From Prosthecobacter algae (GTDB taxonomy: Bacteria > Verrucomicrobiota > Verrucomicrobiia > Verrucomicrobiales > Verrucomicrobiaceae): a DNA stretch of 64,000 nucleotides. Under the pieces are notes generated by a model. That model worked only from the letters and a program-made list of their open reading frames with translations, searched no databases and was not told the DNA's origin. The position numbers and the translations under genes are program-made. Position 1 is the first letter of the stretch. Each line of letters starts with the position of its first letter. Below, piece by piece: positions 45,646 to 54,634 of the stretch. Location: assembly GCF_039542385.1 (NCBI RefSeq), contig NZ_BAABIA010000006.1, positions 62,001 to 126,000 on the forward strand, read 5' to 3'.

Positions 45646-46923
45646 ATGTCACTTCCCCGCCTCGCCATCATCGGAACCGGTATTTCCGGACTGGGCTGTG
45701 CTCACTTTTTGCACAAGCTCTATGACCTGACGATGTACGAGGCGGCCGACTACATCGGAGGGCATACAAACACGGTGACGGTGACCGAGGATGGCCAGGA
45801 GCTGCCGATTGATACGGGGTTCATGGTCTTCAATCACCAGACTTATCCCCTGCTCTGCCGTCTGTTCAAAGAGCTGGGGGTGGAGACGAAACGGACGGAC
45901 ATGTCCTTCAGCCTGCGGCATGTGCCGACGGGCTATGAATACAATGGCAAGAACCTGGACACGATCTTTGGCCAGCGAAGCAACCTGCTGAGCCCGAGGT
46001 TTTGGAAATTTCTGCTGAAGATCAAACGCTTCAACGAAGAGACGGTGGCGGCGATGAATGATCCACAGTTCGAGCACATGACGCTGCGGGAGTATGCGAA
46101 GGCGCGGAACTATGGGCAGGATTTTCTGGACCTGTATGTCATCCCCATGGGCAGTGCGGTGTGGTCCACCCCACCAGAGCTGATGATGGAGTTTCCAGCG
46201 CGGACGCTGATGCACTTTTGGTTCAACCATGGCTTTCTGGGCATGGAGACACGGCACCCCTGGTGGACGGTGGTGGACGGATCCCGCCAGTATGTGCGGA
46301 AGCTGGTGCCGCCATTCTGGGACCGCATCCGCCTGAACACGCCGGTGGAAAAGATCGAGCGGCAGGGGGGCAAGGTGATCATCCATGCCAAGGGCCACGC
46401 GCCCGAGACTTATGACAAGGTGATCCTGGCGACGCATGCGCCCACCTCGCTGAGGATGCTGGCCGAGCCGACGGCGCTGGAGCAGGAGCTGCTGCCGCAT
46501 TTTAAGTACCAGGCCAACATGGCGACGCTGCACACAGATGATCGCTTTCTGCCGACGACGCGCAAATGCTGGGCGGCCTGGAACTACCACATCGAATTCG
46601 ACAAGAGCGGAGCCATCCAGCCGAGCACGCACTACTGGATGAACCTGCTGCAAGGGGTGTCTGAAAAGACGAATTACTTTGTCAGCATCAATGGAGAGGA
46701 TGCGATTGATCCGGCGAAGGTGATCCGCCGCATTGCCTATGAGCATCCTTTGTTTGACGTGAAGGCGACGGCTGCGCAAAAGCGGCTACCGGAACTGAAC
46801 CGGATCTCGCGAGACCAGACGACGTATTACTGCGGGGCGTGGTTCCGCTATGGTTTTCACGAGGATGGCTTCATGTCTGCGGTGAACCTGTGCCGTGACC
46901 TTCTGGGGGAGGAGCCGTGGTGA
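45646..46923 (+). CDS. FAD-dependent oxidoreductase of the lipid-modification operon (COG2907-type)
   Basis: This 425-residue flavoprotein opens with the dinucleotide fold LAIIGTGISGLGCAHFL and continues with YEAADYIGGHTNTV and LPIDTGFMVFN, the hallmark of COG2907-type amine-oxidase-related flavoproteins. These are regularly encoded beside DUF1365 and cyclopropane fatty acid synthase genes in proteobacteria. A role in dehydrogenation or ring formation on a methylated acyl chain has been proposed for relatives; here it is inferred. It is the first gene of an operon that continues to 52492. Its stop overlaps the GTG start of the DUF1365 gene. It is divergent from the heme-binding propeller gene. 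Confidence 0.88.
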   Translation: MSLPRLAIIGTGISGLGCAHFLHKLYDLTMYEAADYIGGHTNTVTVTEDGQELPIDTGFMVFNHQTYPLLCRLFKELGVETKRTDMSFSLRHVPTGYEYNGKNLDTIFGQRSNLLSPRFWKFLLKIKRFNEETVAAMNDPQFEHMTLREYAKARNYGQDFLDLYVIPMGSAVWSTPPELMMEFPARTLMHFWFNHGFLGMETRHPWWTVVDGSRQYVRKLVPPFWDRIRLNTPVEKIERQGGKVIIHAKGHAPETYDKVILATHAPTSLRMLAEPTALEQELLPHFKYQANMATLHTDDRFLPTTRKCWAAWNYHIEFDKSGAIQPSTHYWMNLLQGVSEKTNYFVSINGEDAIDPAKVIRRIAYEHPLFDVKATAAQKRLPELNRISRDQTTYYCGAWFRYGFHEDGFMSAVNLCRDLLGEEPW

Positions 46924-47717
46924 CCGCAAAATCCGCCATCTATGAATGCGAGGTGATGCACCATCGGCTAAGCCCGAAGGAGCACCGCTTCAGCTACAAT
47001 CTGTTTTATCTTTGGTTAGACCTGGACGAGCTGGATGCGCTTTCGGATGGCTTGCGTTTGTTCAAACGGAACCGTTGGGCACTCTTCTCGTTCTTTGATG
47101 CGGACCACATTGTGAAAGGGCAGGCCGGAGCACGGGAAAATGTGCTGCAGGTGGCCCGTGAAGCCGGGGTGGATACTTCGGCAATCGCCAAGGTGCGGCT
47201 GCTGACCTTCCCAAGGGTGCTGGGATACATCTTCAATCCGGTGTGCTTTTACTACTGCTTTGATGCGGATGAACAGCCGGTCTGCGCGGTGGCGGAGGTG
47301 ACCAACACGTATCACGAGCAGAAGCCGTATGTGATGACGCAGCAGGAGGGGGATCGGTTTCGGCTGATCACGCCGAAGCATTTTTATGTCTCGCCGTTCT
47401 TTGGGCTGGAGCTGAATTTTGACTTCAAGCTGCGGCTGCCCACCGAGCGGCTGGAGATCCATGTGGATGACCGGGACGGGGATGAACGGGTTATGCTGAC
47501 GAGCCTGACCGGCAAACGCCGGGACCTGAGCGATGCGGCCCTGCTGGCCTGCGCCTTCAAATACCCGCTGCTGACCCTGAGAGTGATTTTTCTGATTCAC
47601 TGGCATGCTTTCCGCCTTTGGCTTAAGGGTCTACGTGTTCACCGGAAAGCGGACCAAGCCGAACTGCAACGCGGTGTGTACCGCCCCCACCGCTCCATTT
47701 CTCCCATCAAGCCATGA
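46917..47717 (+). CDS. DUF1365-domain protein of the lipid-modification operon
   Basis: This 266-residue protein starts at GTG 46917, overlapping the upstream gene by seven bases. It shows DUF1365 landmarks: AIYECEVMHHRLSPKEHRFSY at the N-terminus, FPRVLGYIFNPVCFYYCFD, and AEVTNTYHEQKPYV. The domain has no established reaction. It is almost always found between the COG2907 flavoprotein and a cyclopropane-fatty-acid-synthase-type methyltransferase, exactly as here. A function on the same lipid product is therefore likely. It overlaps the next gene by four bases, consistent with coupled translation. Confidence 0.88.
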   Translation: MVTAKSAIYECEVMHHRLSPKEHRFSYNLFYLWLDLDELDALSDGLRLFKRNRWALFSFFDADHIVKGQAGARENVLQVAREAGVDTSAIAKVRLLTFPRVLGYIFNPVCFYYCFDADEQPVCAVAEVTNTYHEQKPYVMTQQEGDRFRLITPKHFYVSPFFGLELNFDFKLRLPTERLEIHVDDRDGDERVMLTSLTGKRRDLSDAALLACAFKYPLLTLRVIFLIHWHAFRLWLKGLRVHRKADQAELQRGVYRPHRSISPIKP

Positions 47718-49003
47718 ACTCGACCACGCTGAGCCTCGAAGAAGACGAAGTCGTCTCACCCGCACGTACCACCTGGCAAGGAGCGGGCTTTTATGAACGG
47801 CTAGTGATGAGCACGCTGAAGCAGTTCCCGGCCGGAGCGCTGACCATGACGCTACCTGACGGGCGTGAGCATCGCCTGGGCCAGCGGGACGCCTCGCAGG
47901 TGCTGGAGATGAAAATCCACAATCTGGAGTTCTTCCGTCACTGTGCGCTGTATGGGAACATCGGTTTTGGAGAATCCTATGTGCATGGAGACTGGGATGC
48001 GGAGGATGTGGCGGGAGTGATCGCCTGGTTCATCCAAAACATCCATCAGACGCAGGGCAGCCGGGCATCCTCGACCAAGCTAAAGGGGATGAACCTGCTG
48101 AAGACCTACAACCGGCTGCTGCACCGACTGCGCCCGAACAGCCTGAAGACAAGCCGCCGAAACATCGCGGAACATTATGACCTGGGGAATGACTTTTACT
48201 CGCTGTGGCTGGACCGAACGATGACGTATTCGGCGGCCCGGTTTGAGCATGAAGGACAGCCGCTGGAGGAGGCCCAGTACAGCAAGTATGAGGCGCTGTG
48301 CCAGAAGCTGGAGCTGAAGCCCACGGATCATGTGCTGGAGATCGGCTGCGGGTGGGGCGGCTTTTGTACGCATGCAGCCCGTGAACATGGCTGCCGGGTG
48401 ACGGCGGTGACGATCTCGCAGGAGCAACACAAGTATGCGACGGAAAGGGTGAAGCGGGAGGGGCTGGACCATCTCATCGAGATCCGCCTGCAGGATTACC
48501 GGCTGGTGACGGGCCAGTTTGACAAGATCGCCTCAATTGAAATGCTGGAGGCAGTGGGCGATGCTTATGTGGAAGGCTACTTTGCCAAGTGCCATGAAGT
48601 GCTGAAGCCGGAAGGTCTGCTGGCTTTCCAGGTGATCACGGTGCCGGACTGCCGCTACAAGAATCTGGTGCAGGGGGTGGACTGGATCCAGAAACACATC
48701 TTCCCGGGTTCTCTGCTGCTGAGCATGGCGCGGGTGAATGGGGCCATCAATAAAACGGGGGACCTATTTTTGCACGGGCTAGAGGATCTGGGGGCCGGGT
48801 ATGCCAAGACGCTGCGGCTGTGGTTTGAACGATTCAATGCGCGGCTGGATGAGGTGAAGGCGCTGGGCTTTGACGAGACCTTTGTGAGGAAGTGGAATTT
48901 CTACCTGCAATACTGCGAGGCGGCCTTTGCCACACGTAACATCAGTGTGGTGCAGGCGGTGTATACCCGGCCTAACAATGGCAGCCTGCACCGGACATGG
49001 TGA
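47714..49003 (+). CDS. cfa: Cyclopropane-fatty-acyl-phospholipid synthase family methyltransferase
   Basis: This 429-residue protein has the Cfa layout: an N-terminal lipid-binding part (FGESYVHGDWDAEDV) and a SAM methyltransferase core. The SAM loop is VLEIGCGWGGFCTHAA near residue 210, preceded by the conserved YDLGNDFYSLWLD segment. ASIEMLEAVGDAY carries the conserved glutamate, and GLLAFQVITV follows. Cfa enzymes transfer a methylene from SAM to the double bond of unsaturated phospholipid acyl chains. Relatives make methyl-branched chains instead. The gene overlaps DUF1365 by four bases, and a second methyltransferase of another type is encoded at 50700 in the same operon, so the product may be more than simple cyclopropane lipid. 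Confidence 0.9.
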   Translation: MNSTTLSLEEDEVVSPARTTWQGAGFYERLVMSTLKQFPAGALTMTLPDGREHRLGQRDASQVLEMKIHNLEFFRHCALYGNIGFGESYVHGDWDAEDVAGVIAWFIQNIHQTQGSRASSTKLKGMNLLKTYNRLLHRLRPNSLKTSRRNIAEHYDLGNDFYSLWLDRTMTYSAARFEHEGQPLEEAQYSKYEALCQKLELKPTDHVLEIGCGWGGFCTHAAREHGCRVTAVTISQEQHKYATERVKREGLDHLIEIRLQDYRLVTGQFDKIASIEMLEAVGDAYVEGYFAKCHEVLKPEGLLAFQVITVPDCRYKNLVQGVDWIQKHIFPGSLLLSMARVNGAINKTGDLFLHGLEDLGAGYAKTLRLWFERFNARLDEVKALGFDETFVRKWNFYLQYCEAAFATRNISVVQAVYTRPNNGSLHRTW

Positions 49004-49035
49004 GTGCTGTCCCAATCTGATCCCCCTTCCCACCC

Positions 49036-49374
49036 ATGATCGTCTTTCTCCGTGTCTTTTTCATCGTCGTCCTGATCTCCATGCTGGCGGTCACGACCTG
49101 GGCGAGCAAGCAGGTGCCGCTGTGGAAGATCCCGTATGAGACGTGGACCCACCCGTGGTGGATCGCGACCCTGTTTGATGCGTATTGGGGGTTCCTGACG
49201 TTTTACTGCTGGGTCGTTTACAAGGAGACCTCCGTGCTAGCGCGTGCATTGTGGCTGGTGGCGATCCTGCTTCTGGGGAACATTGCGATGGCGGTGTATG
49301 CGCTGATCCAGCTTTTCCGGGTGCCTGCAAACGGGTCCATCGAAACGGTGCTGCTGAGGAGGAAACGGGCATGA
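49036..49374 (+). CDS. DUF1475-like small membrane protein
   Basis: This 112-residue protein has three hydrophobic segments (VFLRVFFIVVLISMLAV, IATLFDAYWGFLTFYCWVVY, ALWLVAILLLGNIAMAVYAL). The motif WIATLFDAYWGFLTFY resembles the DUF1475 family, whose members occur in the same kind of lipid operon. No biochemical role is known. It begins 32 bases after the cfa gene and overlaps the next gene by four bases (ATGA). Confidence 0.78.
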   Translation: MIVFLRVFFIVVLISMLAVTTWASKQVPLWKIPYETWTHPWWIATLFDAYWGFLTFYCWVVYKETSVLARALWLVAILLLGNIAMAVYALIQLFRVPANGSIETVLLRRKRA

Positions 49375-49877
49375 CGGAAGCCCGGCCCTCCTTTTGGCGG
49401 CGACGGGTGGTGAACCCGATCGTGCAGCAACTGACGCAAGGCACGAGCCCCGGCAAGATCGCCCAGGCCATCGGCTGGGGAGTGGTCGTGGGGGTGTTTC
49501 CCATCATTGGATCGAACACCCTGCTGGCCTTGCTGGTGGGCATCCCGCTGAAGCTGAACCAACCGGTGCTGCATGTATTCAAAACTCTGGCCTATCCCCT
49601 GCAGTGGGCGATGCTGCTGGGATTTTACCGGGCTGGGGAGTGGCTGTTCCATGCGCCGCATGTGAGCATTCACATCCCGACGATGATGGAACGTTTCTTC
49701 GCGGAGCCCGGGCCGTTTTTCCGCGATTACGGGATGACGGCGCTGTATGGCATCGCGGTGTGGTGCCTGGTGGCCCCGGCGATCCTGGCGGCGATCTATT
49801 TAACCACGAAACCGCTGATCGAGCGGCTGGACAAACTCAGGCAGTCGCGCAGCCAAGCGGCGACGGCCACCACCTGA
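49371..49877 (+). CDS. DUF2062-domain membrane protein
   Basis: The ATG at 49371 gives 168 residues; it overlaps the DUF1475-like stop. The domain signature is the glycine-rich re-entrant segment AIGWGVVVGVFPIIGSNTLL followed by IPLKLNQPVLHVFKTLAYPL, typical of DUF2062 (COG3216). Further hydrophobic segments (YGIAVWCLVAPAILAAIYL) make it an integral membrane protein. The function of the family is unknown. Its place inside the operon suggests help with lipid handling at the membrane. Longer open frame upstream of 49371 is antisense-free but reads out of frame with DUF1475 and is not used. Confidence 0.82.
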   Translation: MTEARPSFWRRRVVNPIVQQLTQGTSPGKIAQAIGWGVVVGVFPIIGSNTLLALLVGIPLKLNQPVLHVFKTLAYPLQWAMLLGFYRAGEWLFHAPHVSIHIPTMMERFFAEPGPFFRDYGMTALYGIAVWCLVAPAILAAIYLTTKPLIERLDKLRQSRSQAATATT

Positions 49878-49884
49878 ACCTGCC

Positions 49885-50652
49885 ATGTTGATCGCCGCCC
49901 TGATTCTCCTGATGCTCTTTGTGCTGACCTGGGCACTGAGCGTAAAACTGAACAACTACTCCTTTGTGGATGTCACCTGGGCGCTGGCCTTTGCGCCTGT
50001 GGCGGCCTGGTATGCGGTGAGCGGTGAGGGCTGGATGCCGCGCCGGGCGGCCATTGCCGTGCTGGTGGGAGCGTGGAGCCTGCGGCTGGGCATTCACCTG
50101 TGGCGACGGGTGGCCAGCCATCATCCGAAGGAGGATGTACGCTATGCGGTGCTGAGGGAAAAGTGGAAAGCAAATCCACCGAAAGCTTTCTTTTGGTTCT
50201 TCCTCGCGCAGGCGGTGCTCGTTTGGCTGCTGATGCTGCCCGTGCACCTGATCTGCCAGCAGGCCATGGAGCCCTTTCATATACTGGAGTATGTGGGGCT
50301 GGGGATCTGGTTTGTGGCCCTGATCGGCGAAGGGATCTCCGATGCACAACTGGCGCATTTCAAGAGAACCCAAACAGACTCGAAAGGCATCTGCGAGGTG
50401 GGTCTGTGGCATTACAGCCGGCATCCGAACTATTTTTTTCAATCGCTGCTGTGGTGGGGGCTGTTTCTCATGGCGCTGCCTGCCGCGTGGGGCTGGACGG
50501 CGATCGTGGCCCCGCTGGCGATGCTACACTTTTTGTTAAACGTCACGGGCATCCCGCTGACGGAGAAGCTGTCGGTGGAGAAGCGCGGTGATGCGTACCG
50601 TGACTATCAGCGGCGCACCTCCGCCTTTGTGCCCTGGTTTCCGAAGAAGTGA
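49885..50652 (+). CDS. DUF1295/steroid 5-alpha-reductase-like membrane protein
   Basis: This 255-residue integral membrane protein has six or so hydrophobic segments. It shows the DUF1295 motifs NNYSFVDVTWALAF near the N-terminus, RLGIHLWRR, and the C-terminal signature GLWHYSRHPNYFFQSLLWWG with LTEKLSVEKRGDAYRDYQRR. The C-terminal half is related to steroid 5-alpha-reductases and isoprenylcysteine methyltransferases. DUF1295 genes are regular members of COG2907/DUF1365/Cfa clusters. A reductase or transferase acting on the modified acyl chain is possible. It begins seven bases after the DUF2062 gene. Confidence 0.86.
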   Translation: MLIAALILLMLFVLTWALSVKLNNYSFVDVTWALAFAPVAAWYAVSGEGWMPRRAAIAVLVGAWSLRLGIHLWRRVASHHPKEDVRYAVLREKWKANPPKAFFWFFLAQAVLVWLLMLPVHLICQQAMEPFHILEYVGLGIWFVALIGEGISDAQLAHFKRTQTDSKGICEVGLWHYSRHPNYFFQSLLWWGLFLMALPAAWGWTAIVAPLAMLHFLLNVTGIPLTEKLSVEKRGDAYRDYQRRTSAFVPWFPKK

Positions 50653-50699
50653 ATCCAGATGCCCCCTGACAAACGCATTTCCGATACCCCCTCCAAGTC

Positions 50700-51740
50700 A
50701 TGCTGAACCTCAACGACCTCCTGGCCAAAGACATCCTGCCCGATGCGGCTATCCGATTTGGCATCCGCCAACGGCTGGCCAACACGCTGCGCAAGCAGAA
50801 GCAGCCCACGATTGAAGCGCAGAAGGCCGCACTGCTGAAGCACATCGAAGGCCTGAAGAAGAGCCCGGTGGCCATCGCCACGGATGAGGCCAATGAGCAG
50901 CACTACGAGGTGCCGACGCGGTTTTACCAGCTCTGCCTAGGCAAGCACCTGAAGTACAGCAGCGGCTACTGGCCGGAGCCTAGCACGACCTTTGACGAGT
51001 CCGAGGCGATCATGCTGAAGATGACCTGCGAGCGGGCCGAACTGAAGGACGGACAGCGCATCCTGGAACTGGGCTGCGGGTGGGGTTCGCTCTCGCTGTG
51101 GATGGCGGAACACTACCCGAAGGCGCAGATCACGAGCGTGTCCAACTCACGCACGCAGAAGGAATTCATCGATGCTGAGGCGAGAAAGCGAGGGCTGGAC
51201 AACCTGACCATCATCACGGCGAACATGATCCATTTTGAAGGCGTGGGCGAGGGTGTCTTTGACCGCTGCGTCTCGGTGGAAATGTTCGAGCACATGAAGA
51301 ACTACCAGGAACTGCTGCGGCGGGTTTCGACCTGGCTGAAACCGGGCGGCAAGCTTTTTGTTCACATCTTCACCCATCGCGAATACGCGTATCACTATGA
51401 GGTGACGAGCGATGAGGACTGGATGGCGAAATACTTTTTCACGGGTGGCCAGATGCCGTCGGACGACCTGCTGCTGTACTTTCAGGATGATCTCAAAATC
51501 GAGGATCACTGGTGTGTGAGCGGCATGCACTACAGCAAGACTTCAGAAGCTTGGCTATCCAAGATGGACGCGAACAAGGCGGAGATCATGCCGCTTTTTG
51601 CAGACACCTACGGCAAGGACCAAGCGGTGAAATGGTGGGCCTACTGGCGCATCTTTTACATGGCCTGCGCGGAGCTGTGGGGATACCGCGACGGCGAGGA
51701 GTGGATTGTCTCCCATTATCGGTTCATCAAACCCAACTAA
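50700..51740 (+). CDS. Second cyclopropane-synthase-type methyltransferase, coclaurine N-methyltransferase-like
   Basis: This 346-residue protein has a SAM methyltransferase core with [20 protein letters not shown], the SAM loop [20 protein letters not shown] near residue 122, and [20 protein letters not shown]. The C-terminal half ([25 protein letters not shown]) matches the coclaurine-N-methyltransferase-like branch of the Cfa superfamily that also occurs in bacteria. The true substrate is unlikely to be an alkaloid; a fatty acyl chain or lipid headgroup is inferred from the operon. It lies 47 bases after the DUF1295 gene and eight bases before the TPR gene. It lacks the N-terminal Cfa lipid-binding part. 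Confidence 0.87.
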   Translation: MLNLNDLLAKDILPDAAIRFGIRQRLANTLRKQKQPTIEAQKAALLKHIEGLKKSPVAIATDEANEQHYEVPTRFYQLCLGKHLKYSSGYWPEPSTTFDESEAIMLKMTCERAELKDGQRILELGCGWGSLSLWMAEHYPKAQITSVSNSRTQKEFIDAEARKRGLDNLTIITANMIHFEGVGEGVFDRCVSVEMFEHMKNYQELLRRVSTWLKPGGKLFVHIFTHREYAYHYEVTSDEDWMAKYFFTGGQMPSDDLLLYFQDDLKIEDHWCVSGMHYSKTSEAWLSKMDANKAEIMPLFADTYGKDQAVKWWAYWRIFYMACAELWGYRDGEEWIVSHYRFIKPN

Positions 51741-51748
51741 CCCACTTT

Positions 51749-52492
51749 ATGAAACGCCCCCTCATTCTGAGTCTTGCTGTTTTGATGCTGGCCGTGCACG
51801 GACAGGCGAACGACCTCATCCGCCAAGGCGACCTCTATGACCAGGAGTTCAAGCCGGACGAGGCGTTGAAATATTACCTGCCTGCGGAAAAGCAAAACCC
51901 AAACGATGCGGCGCTGCTGGTGAAAATCGCCCGGCAGCATGTCTTCCGCATGGACGGGCTGAAGACGAATGCCGAAAAGTTGGCGGAGGCCCAGACGGCG
52001 CTGGCCTATGCAGAACGGGCGGTGCTGGCCGACCCCAGGAGTAGTGATGCGCACCTTTCCATCGCCATCGTGCATGGCAAGATGACGCCGCTGCTGGGGA
52101 ACCGGGGAAAGATAGAGGCCTCCAAGAAGATCAAAGAATCTGCGGAGAAAGCGGCGAAACTGAACCCGAAGGATGACTACGCCTGGCATCTGCTGGGGCG
52201 CTGGCATCAGGCCCTGGCGGGCATGGGCAGCCTGACACGGGGCATTGCCCAACTGGTGTATGGGGAGCTGCCTGCGGCGACGAACGAGGAGGCGGTGACG
52301 TATTTCAAAAAGGCCATCGCCCTGAAGCCGGACCGTCTTTTGCACCACATTGAGTTAGGCCGTACGTATGCCCAGATGGGCAAGACGGAGGAGGCCAAGG
52401 CGGCCATCAACAAAGGCCTGGCCATGCCGAACCGGGAGAAGGATGATCCTGAAACCAAGCGCCGCGGACGGGCGACGCTGGCGGGGCTATGA
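51749..52492 (+). CDS. Exported TPR-repeat protein
   Basis: The ATG at 51749 gives 247 residues with a signal peptide (MKRPLILSLAVLMLAVHGQAND). The rest is tetratricopeptide-like helices (DEALKYYLPAEKQNPNDAAL, LAYAERAVLADPRSSDAHL, LNPKDDYAWHLLGRWHQALA, AVTYFKKAIALKPDRLLHHI). The GRWHQALAGM-type segment resembles RMD1-like TPR proteins. No enzymatic motif is present. It closes the lipid operon, eight bases after the second methyltransferase. Its last six bases overlap the end of the convergent small membrane protein gene. Confidence 0.82.
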   Translation: MKRPLILSLAVLMLAVHGQANDLIRQGDLYDQEFKPDEALKYYLPAEKQNPNDAALLVKIARQHVFRMDGLKTNAEKLAEAQTALAYAERAVLADPRSSDAHLSIAIVHGKMTPLLGNRGKIEASKKIKESAEKAAKLNPKDDYAWHLLGRWHQALAGMGSLTRGIAQLVYGELPAATNEEAVTYFKKAIALKPDRLLHHIELGRTYAQMGKTEEAKAAINKGLAMPNREKDDPETKRRGRATLAGL

Positions 52493-52789
52493 CAGGAGCT
52501 TTCCCAGAAGCAAGCGGCCAACCAAGATTAGGGTGAGGATAACTAGAAAGCCGAAGCTGATGGCCATGAGGTCTCCGAGAGTGGCCTTGCGCCGGGCTAG
52601 CCCCATGATAAGGAGCATGGCCCACCAGGCCGCCATGGACAGGATGACACACTGAGTAAAGTAGCCACCATTCAGCATGACTAAGCTGAGGAGAAGAAGG
52701 AAGAGCTGGAAACCGAGGCCTACAACGACGGCCTTAAGCAGGTCTTTTCGAGAAGTGGAATGAGGCAGCGGAGGCGTGGCAGCGGGCAT
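52487..52789 (-). CDS. Small hypothetical membrane protein
   Basis: From the ATG at 52789 the product has 100 residues with three hydrophobic segments (AVVVGLGFQLFLLLLSLVML, CVILSMAAWWAMLLIMGLA, LMAISFGFLVILTLILVG). An upstream ATG at 52843 would add 18 residues but overlaps the cimA terminator region. I do not recognise a family. The stop codon overlaps the convergent TPR gene by six bases. It lies downstream of the cimA terminator, so it probably has its own promoter. Confidence 0.6.
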   Translation of the reverse strand: MPAATPPLPHSTSRKDLLKAVVVGLGFQLFLLLLSLVMLNGGYFTQCVILSMAAWWAMLLIMGLARRKATLGDLMAISFGFLVILTLILVGRLLLGKLLS

Positions 52790-52845
52790 CCAAATGAGAC
52801 CTGGGGTGGAAGCCGATCTGTCAAAATGAGTCCGCGCAGGCACAA

Positions 52846-52874
52846 AAAAGGCAGAGGGGATACCTCTGCCTTTT
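52846..52874 (-). terminator. Rho-independent terminator of cimA
   Basis: A perfect 12-bp stem (AAAAGGCAGAGG at 52846-52857, CCTCTGCCTTTT at 52863-52874) encloses a five-base loop. On the minus strand it is followed by TTTTTTGTG-like sequence. It lies 17 bases after the cimA stop codon. Confidence 0.88.
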
Positions 52875-52891
52875 CTCCGAGCGAACCGATT

Positions 52892-54454
52892 TTAGGGCTG
52901 CTTGAAGAGGTAGTGTTCCAGGCTGTCCACCAGGGCCTGCCAGGAGGCGTCAATGACGTTCGTGGAGACACCGACGGTGCCCCAGGTGCGGGTGCCGTCA
53001 CTGCTGACGACGAGGACGCGGGTCTTGGCGGCGGTGCCGCTGCCGCTATCGATGATGCGGACCTTGTAGTCCTCCAAACGCACCTGAGCGATGGCGGGGA
53101 AGTGCGGCAGCAGGGCCTTGCGCAGGGCTTTGTCCAGCGCGTTCACGGGGCCGTCGCCTTCATCCACGGTGTATTCGTCGTTGCCGTTCACGTGGATCTT
53201 CACCGTGGCCTCGGTGGTCTCGGTGGAGGAACCGGAATGGTAACGATGGGTGGTGTGATACTCGATGAGATCAAAGCAGCGGGTCTGCTGGCCGAGCTGC
53301 TTGCGGATGAGGAGTTCAAAGCTGGCTTCAGCGGCTTCGAATTCGAAACCTTCGCTCTCCATGTGCTTGACTGTGGCGAGGATCTTCTGAACCTCGGGGC
53401 TGCCTTTGGTGAGGGCGACGCCCATGGCCTCGGCCTTCATGAGGACGTTCGACTGGCCGGACATGTCGGAGATGGTGATGACGCGCTCATTGCCGACGAG
53501 GGAGGGATCCACGTGCTCGTAGGTGCGGGCCAGCTTTTGCACGGCATGGACATGAAGGCCGCCTTTGTGCGTGAAGGCGGCGAGGCCGACGTATGGGGCG
53601 CGGATGTCGTGGGGGACGTTGGCCAGCTCATCCACAAAGAAGGCGAGGTCGCGGAGGCGGGTGAGGTCCAGCCCGAGGTCAAAGCCCATTTTCAACTGAA
53701 GGTTAGGCATGACGGTGATGAGGTTGCAGTTCCCCACACGTTCGCCGTAACCATTGATGGTGCCCTGGACCTGATTGGCCCCGGCACGGACTGCGGCGAG
53801 CGCATTGGCGACACCGACGCCGCCGTCATTGTGCGTATGGATGCCCACGGGACCGCCGAGATGGGCGATGACCTTGCGTGTGACTTCCTCCACCCACTCC
53901 GGCAGGGCGCCGCCATTGGTCTCACAAAGCACAACGAGGTCTGCGCCGGCATCCTTGGCGGCCTTGACGGTCTTCAAGGAGTATTCGGGATCTTCACGGA
54001 AGCTGTCGAAGAAGTGTTCGGCATCGTAGAGCACCTCACGGCCATGCTTTTTCAAGTAGGCGACGGTGTCTGCGATCATGGCGAGGTTTTCTTCCAGGCT
54101 GACCTGGAAGACTTCGGTGACGTGGAGGGGCCAGGTCTTGCCGACGATGGTGACGGCAGGGGTCTGGGCATCGAGCAGCATCTGGACCTGGGCGTCGTCC
54201 TCGACCTTCACCTTGCCTCGGCGGGTCATTCCAAAGGCAGTGATCTTGGCGTTTTTCCAGGTGCGCTTGGCGGCCTCCTGGAAGAAGGCGGCGTCCTTGG
54301 GATTGGAGCCGGGCCAGCCGCCCTCAATGTAGTGGACGCCGAAGTCATCGAGCTTTTCAGCGACGCGGATTTTATCGAGGGTGCTGAAGGAAATGCCGGT
54401 GCCCTGGGTGCCGTCGCGCAGGGTGGTATCGTAAATGGTCACTGGAACTGACAT
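52892..54454 (-). CDS. cimA: (R)-citramalate synthase
   Basis: The ATG at 54454 gives 520 residues (MSVPVTIYDTTLRDGTQGTG); seven residues upstream in frame are unlikely. The HMGL-like TIM barrel has the substrate/metal motif DTTLRDG, the GGWPGSNPKD segment, HTHNDGGVGVANALAA with the metal histidines, and QGTINGYGERVGNCNL. The C-terminal part matches the regulatory LeuA dimer domain. GWPGSNPKD and overall length point to citramalate synthase of the CimA group rather than 2-isopropylmalate synthase. CimA makes citramalate from pyruvate and acetyl-CoA for isoleucine synthesis by a threonine-independent route. A 5' leader with hairpins lies upstream, and a strong terminator follows. Confidence 0.92.
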   Translation of the reverse strand: MSVPVTIYDTTLRDGTQGTGISFSTLDKIRVAEKLDDFGVHYIEGGWPGSNPKDAAFFQEAAKRTWKNAKITAFGMTRRGKVKVEDDAQVQMLLDAQTPAVTIVGKTWPLHVTEVFQVSLEENLAMIADTVAYLKKHGREVLYDAEHFFDSFREDPEYSLKTVKAAKDAGADLVVLCETNGGALPEWVEEVTRKVIAHLGGPVGIHTHNDGGVGVANALAAVRAGANQVQGTINGYGERVGNCNLITVMPNLQLKMGFDLGLDLTRLRDLAFFVDELANVPHDIRAPYVGLAAFTHKGGLHVHAVQKLARTYEHVDPSLVGNERVITISDMSGQSNVLMKAEAMGVALTKGSPEVQKILATVKHMESEGFEFEAAEASFELLIRKQLGQQTRCFDLIEYHTTHRYHSGSSTETTEATVKIHVNGNDEYTVDEGDGPVNALDKALRKALLPHFPAIAQVRLEDYKVRIIDSGSGTAAKTRVLVVSSDGTRTWGTVGVSTNVIDASWQALVDSLEHYLFKQP

Positions 54455-54571
54455 GGAAGGAGAGAGGGAGGTCAAAAAGAGGGTCTAAACAATGGGAAGC
54501 GATGGCAGGACATGGGAGTGAAGCGGAGGGCACAATCCCGATGAACGCGGGGGACACTTTTGCCGCTGGAG

Positions 54572-54634
54572 GCACCCCTTGGGTGCGGCGACAACAGGCC
54601 GTGACGGACTCCTGCGGCTGCGTTACGCGCAGAG
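54572..54634 (-). promoter_or_regulatory. Structured leader upstream of cimA, or an intergenic repeat
   Basis: GCACCC at 54572-54577 pairs with GGGTGC at 54581-54586 across three bases. CTGCG (54618-54622) pairs with CGCAG (54628-54632) across five bases and is flanked by complementary CTCC and GGAG. Both lie 115-180 bases before the cimA start, within a 290-base gap that holds no recognised gene. Attenuation of a branched-chain amino acid gene is possible; no leader peptide rich in Ile, Leu or Val was found. A genome-wide repeat is an alternative. Confidence 0.3.
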
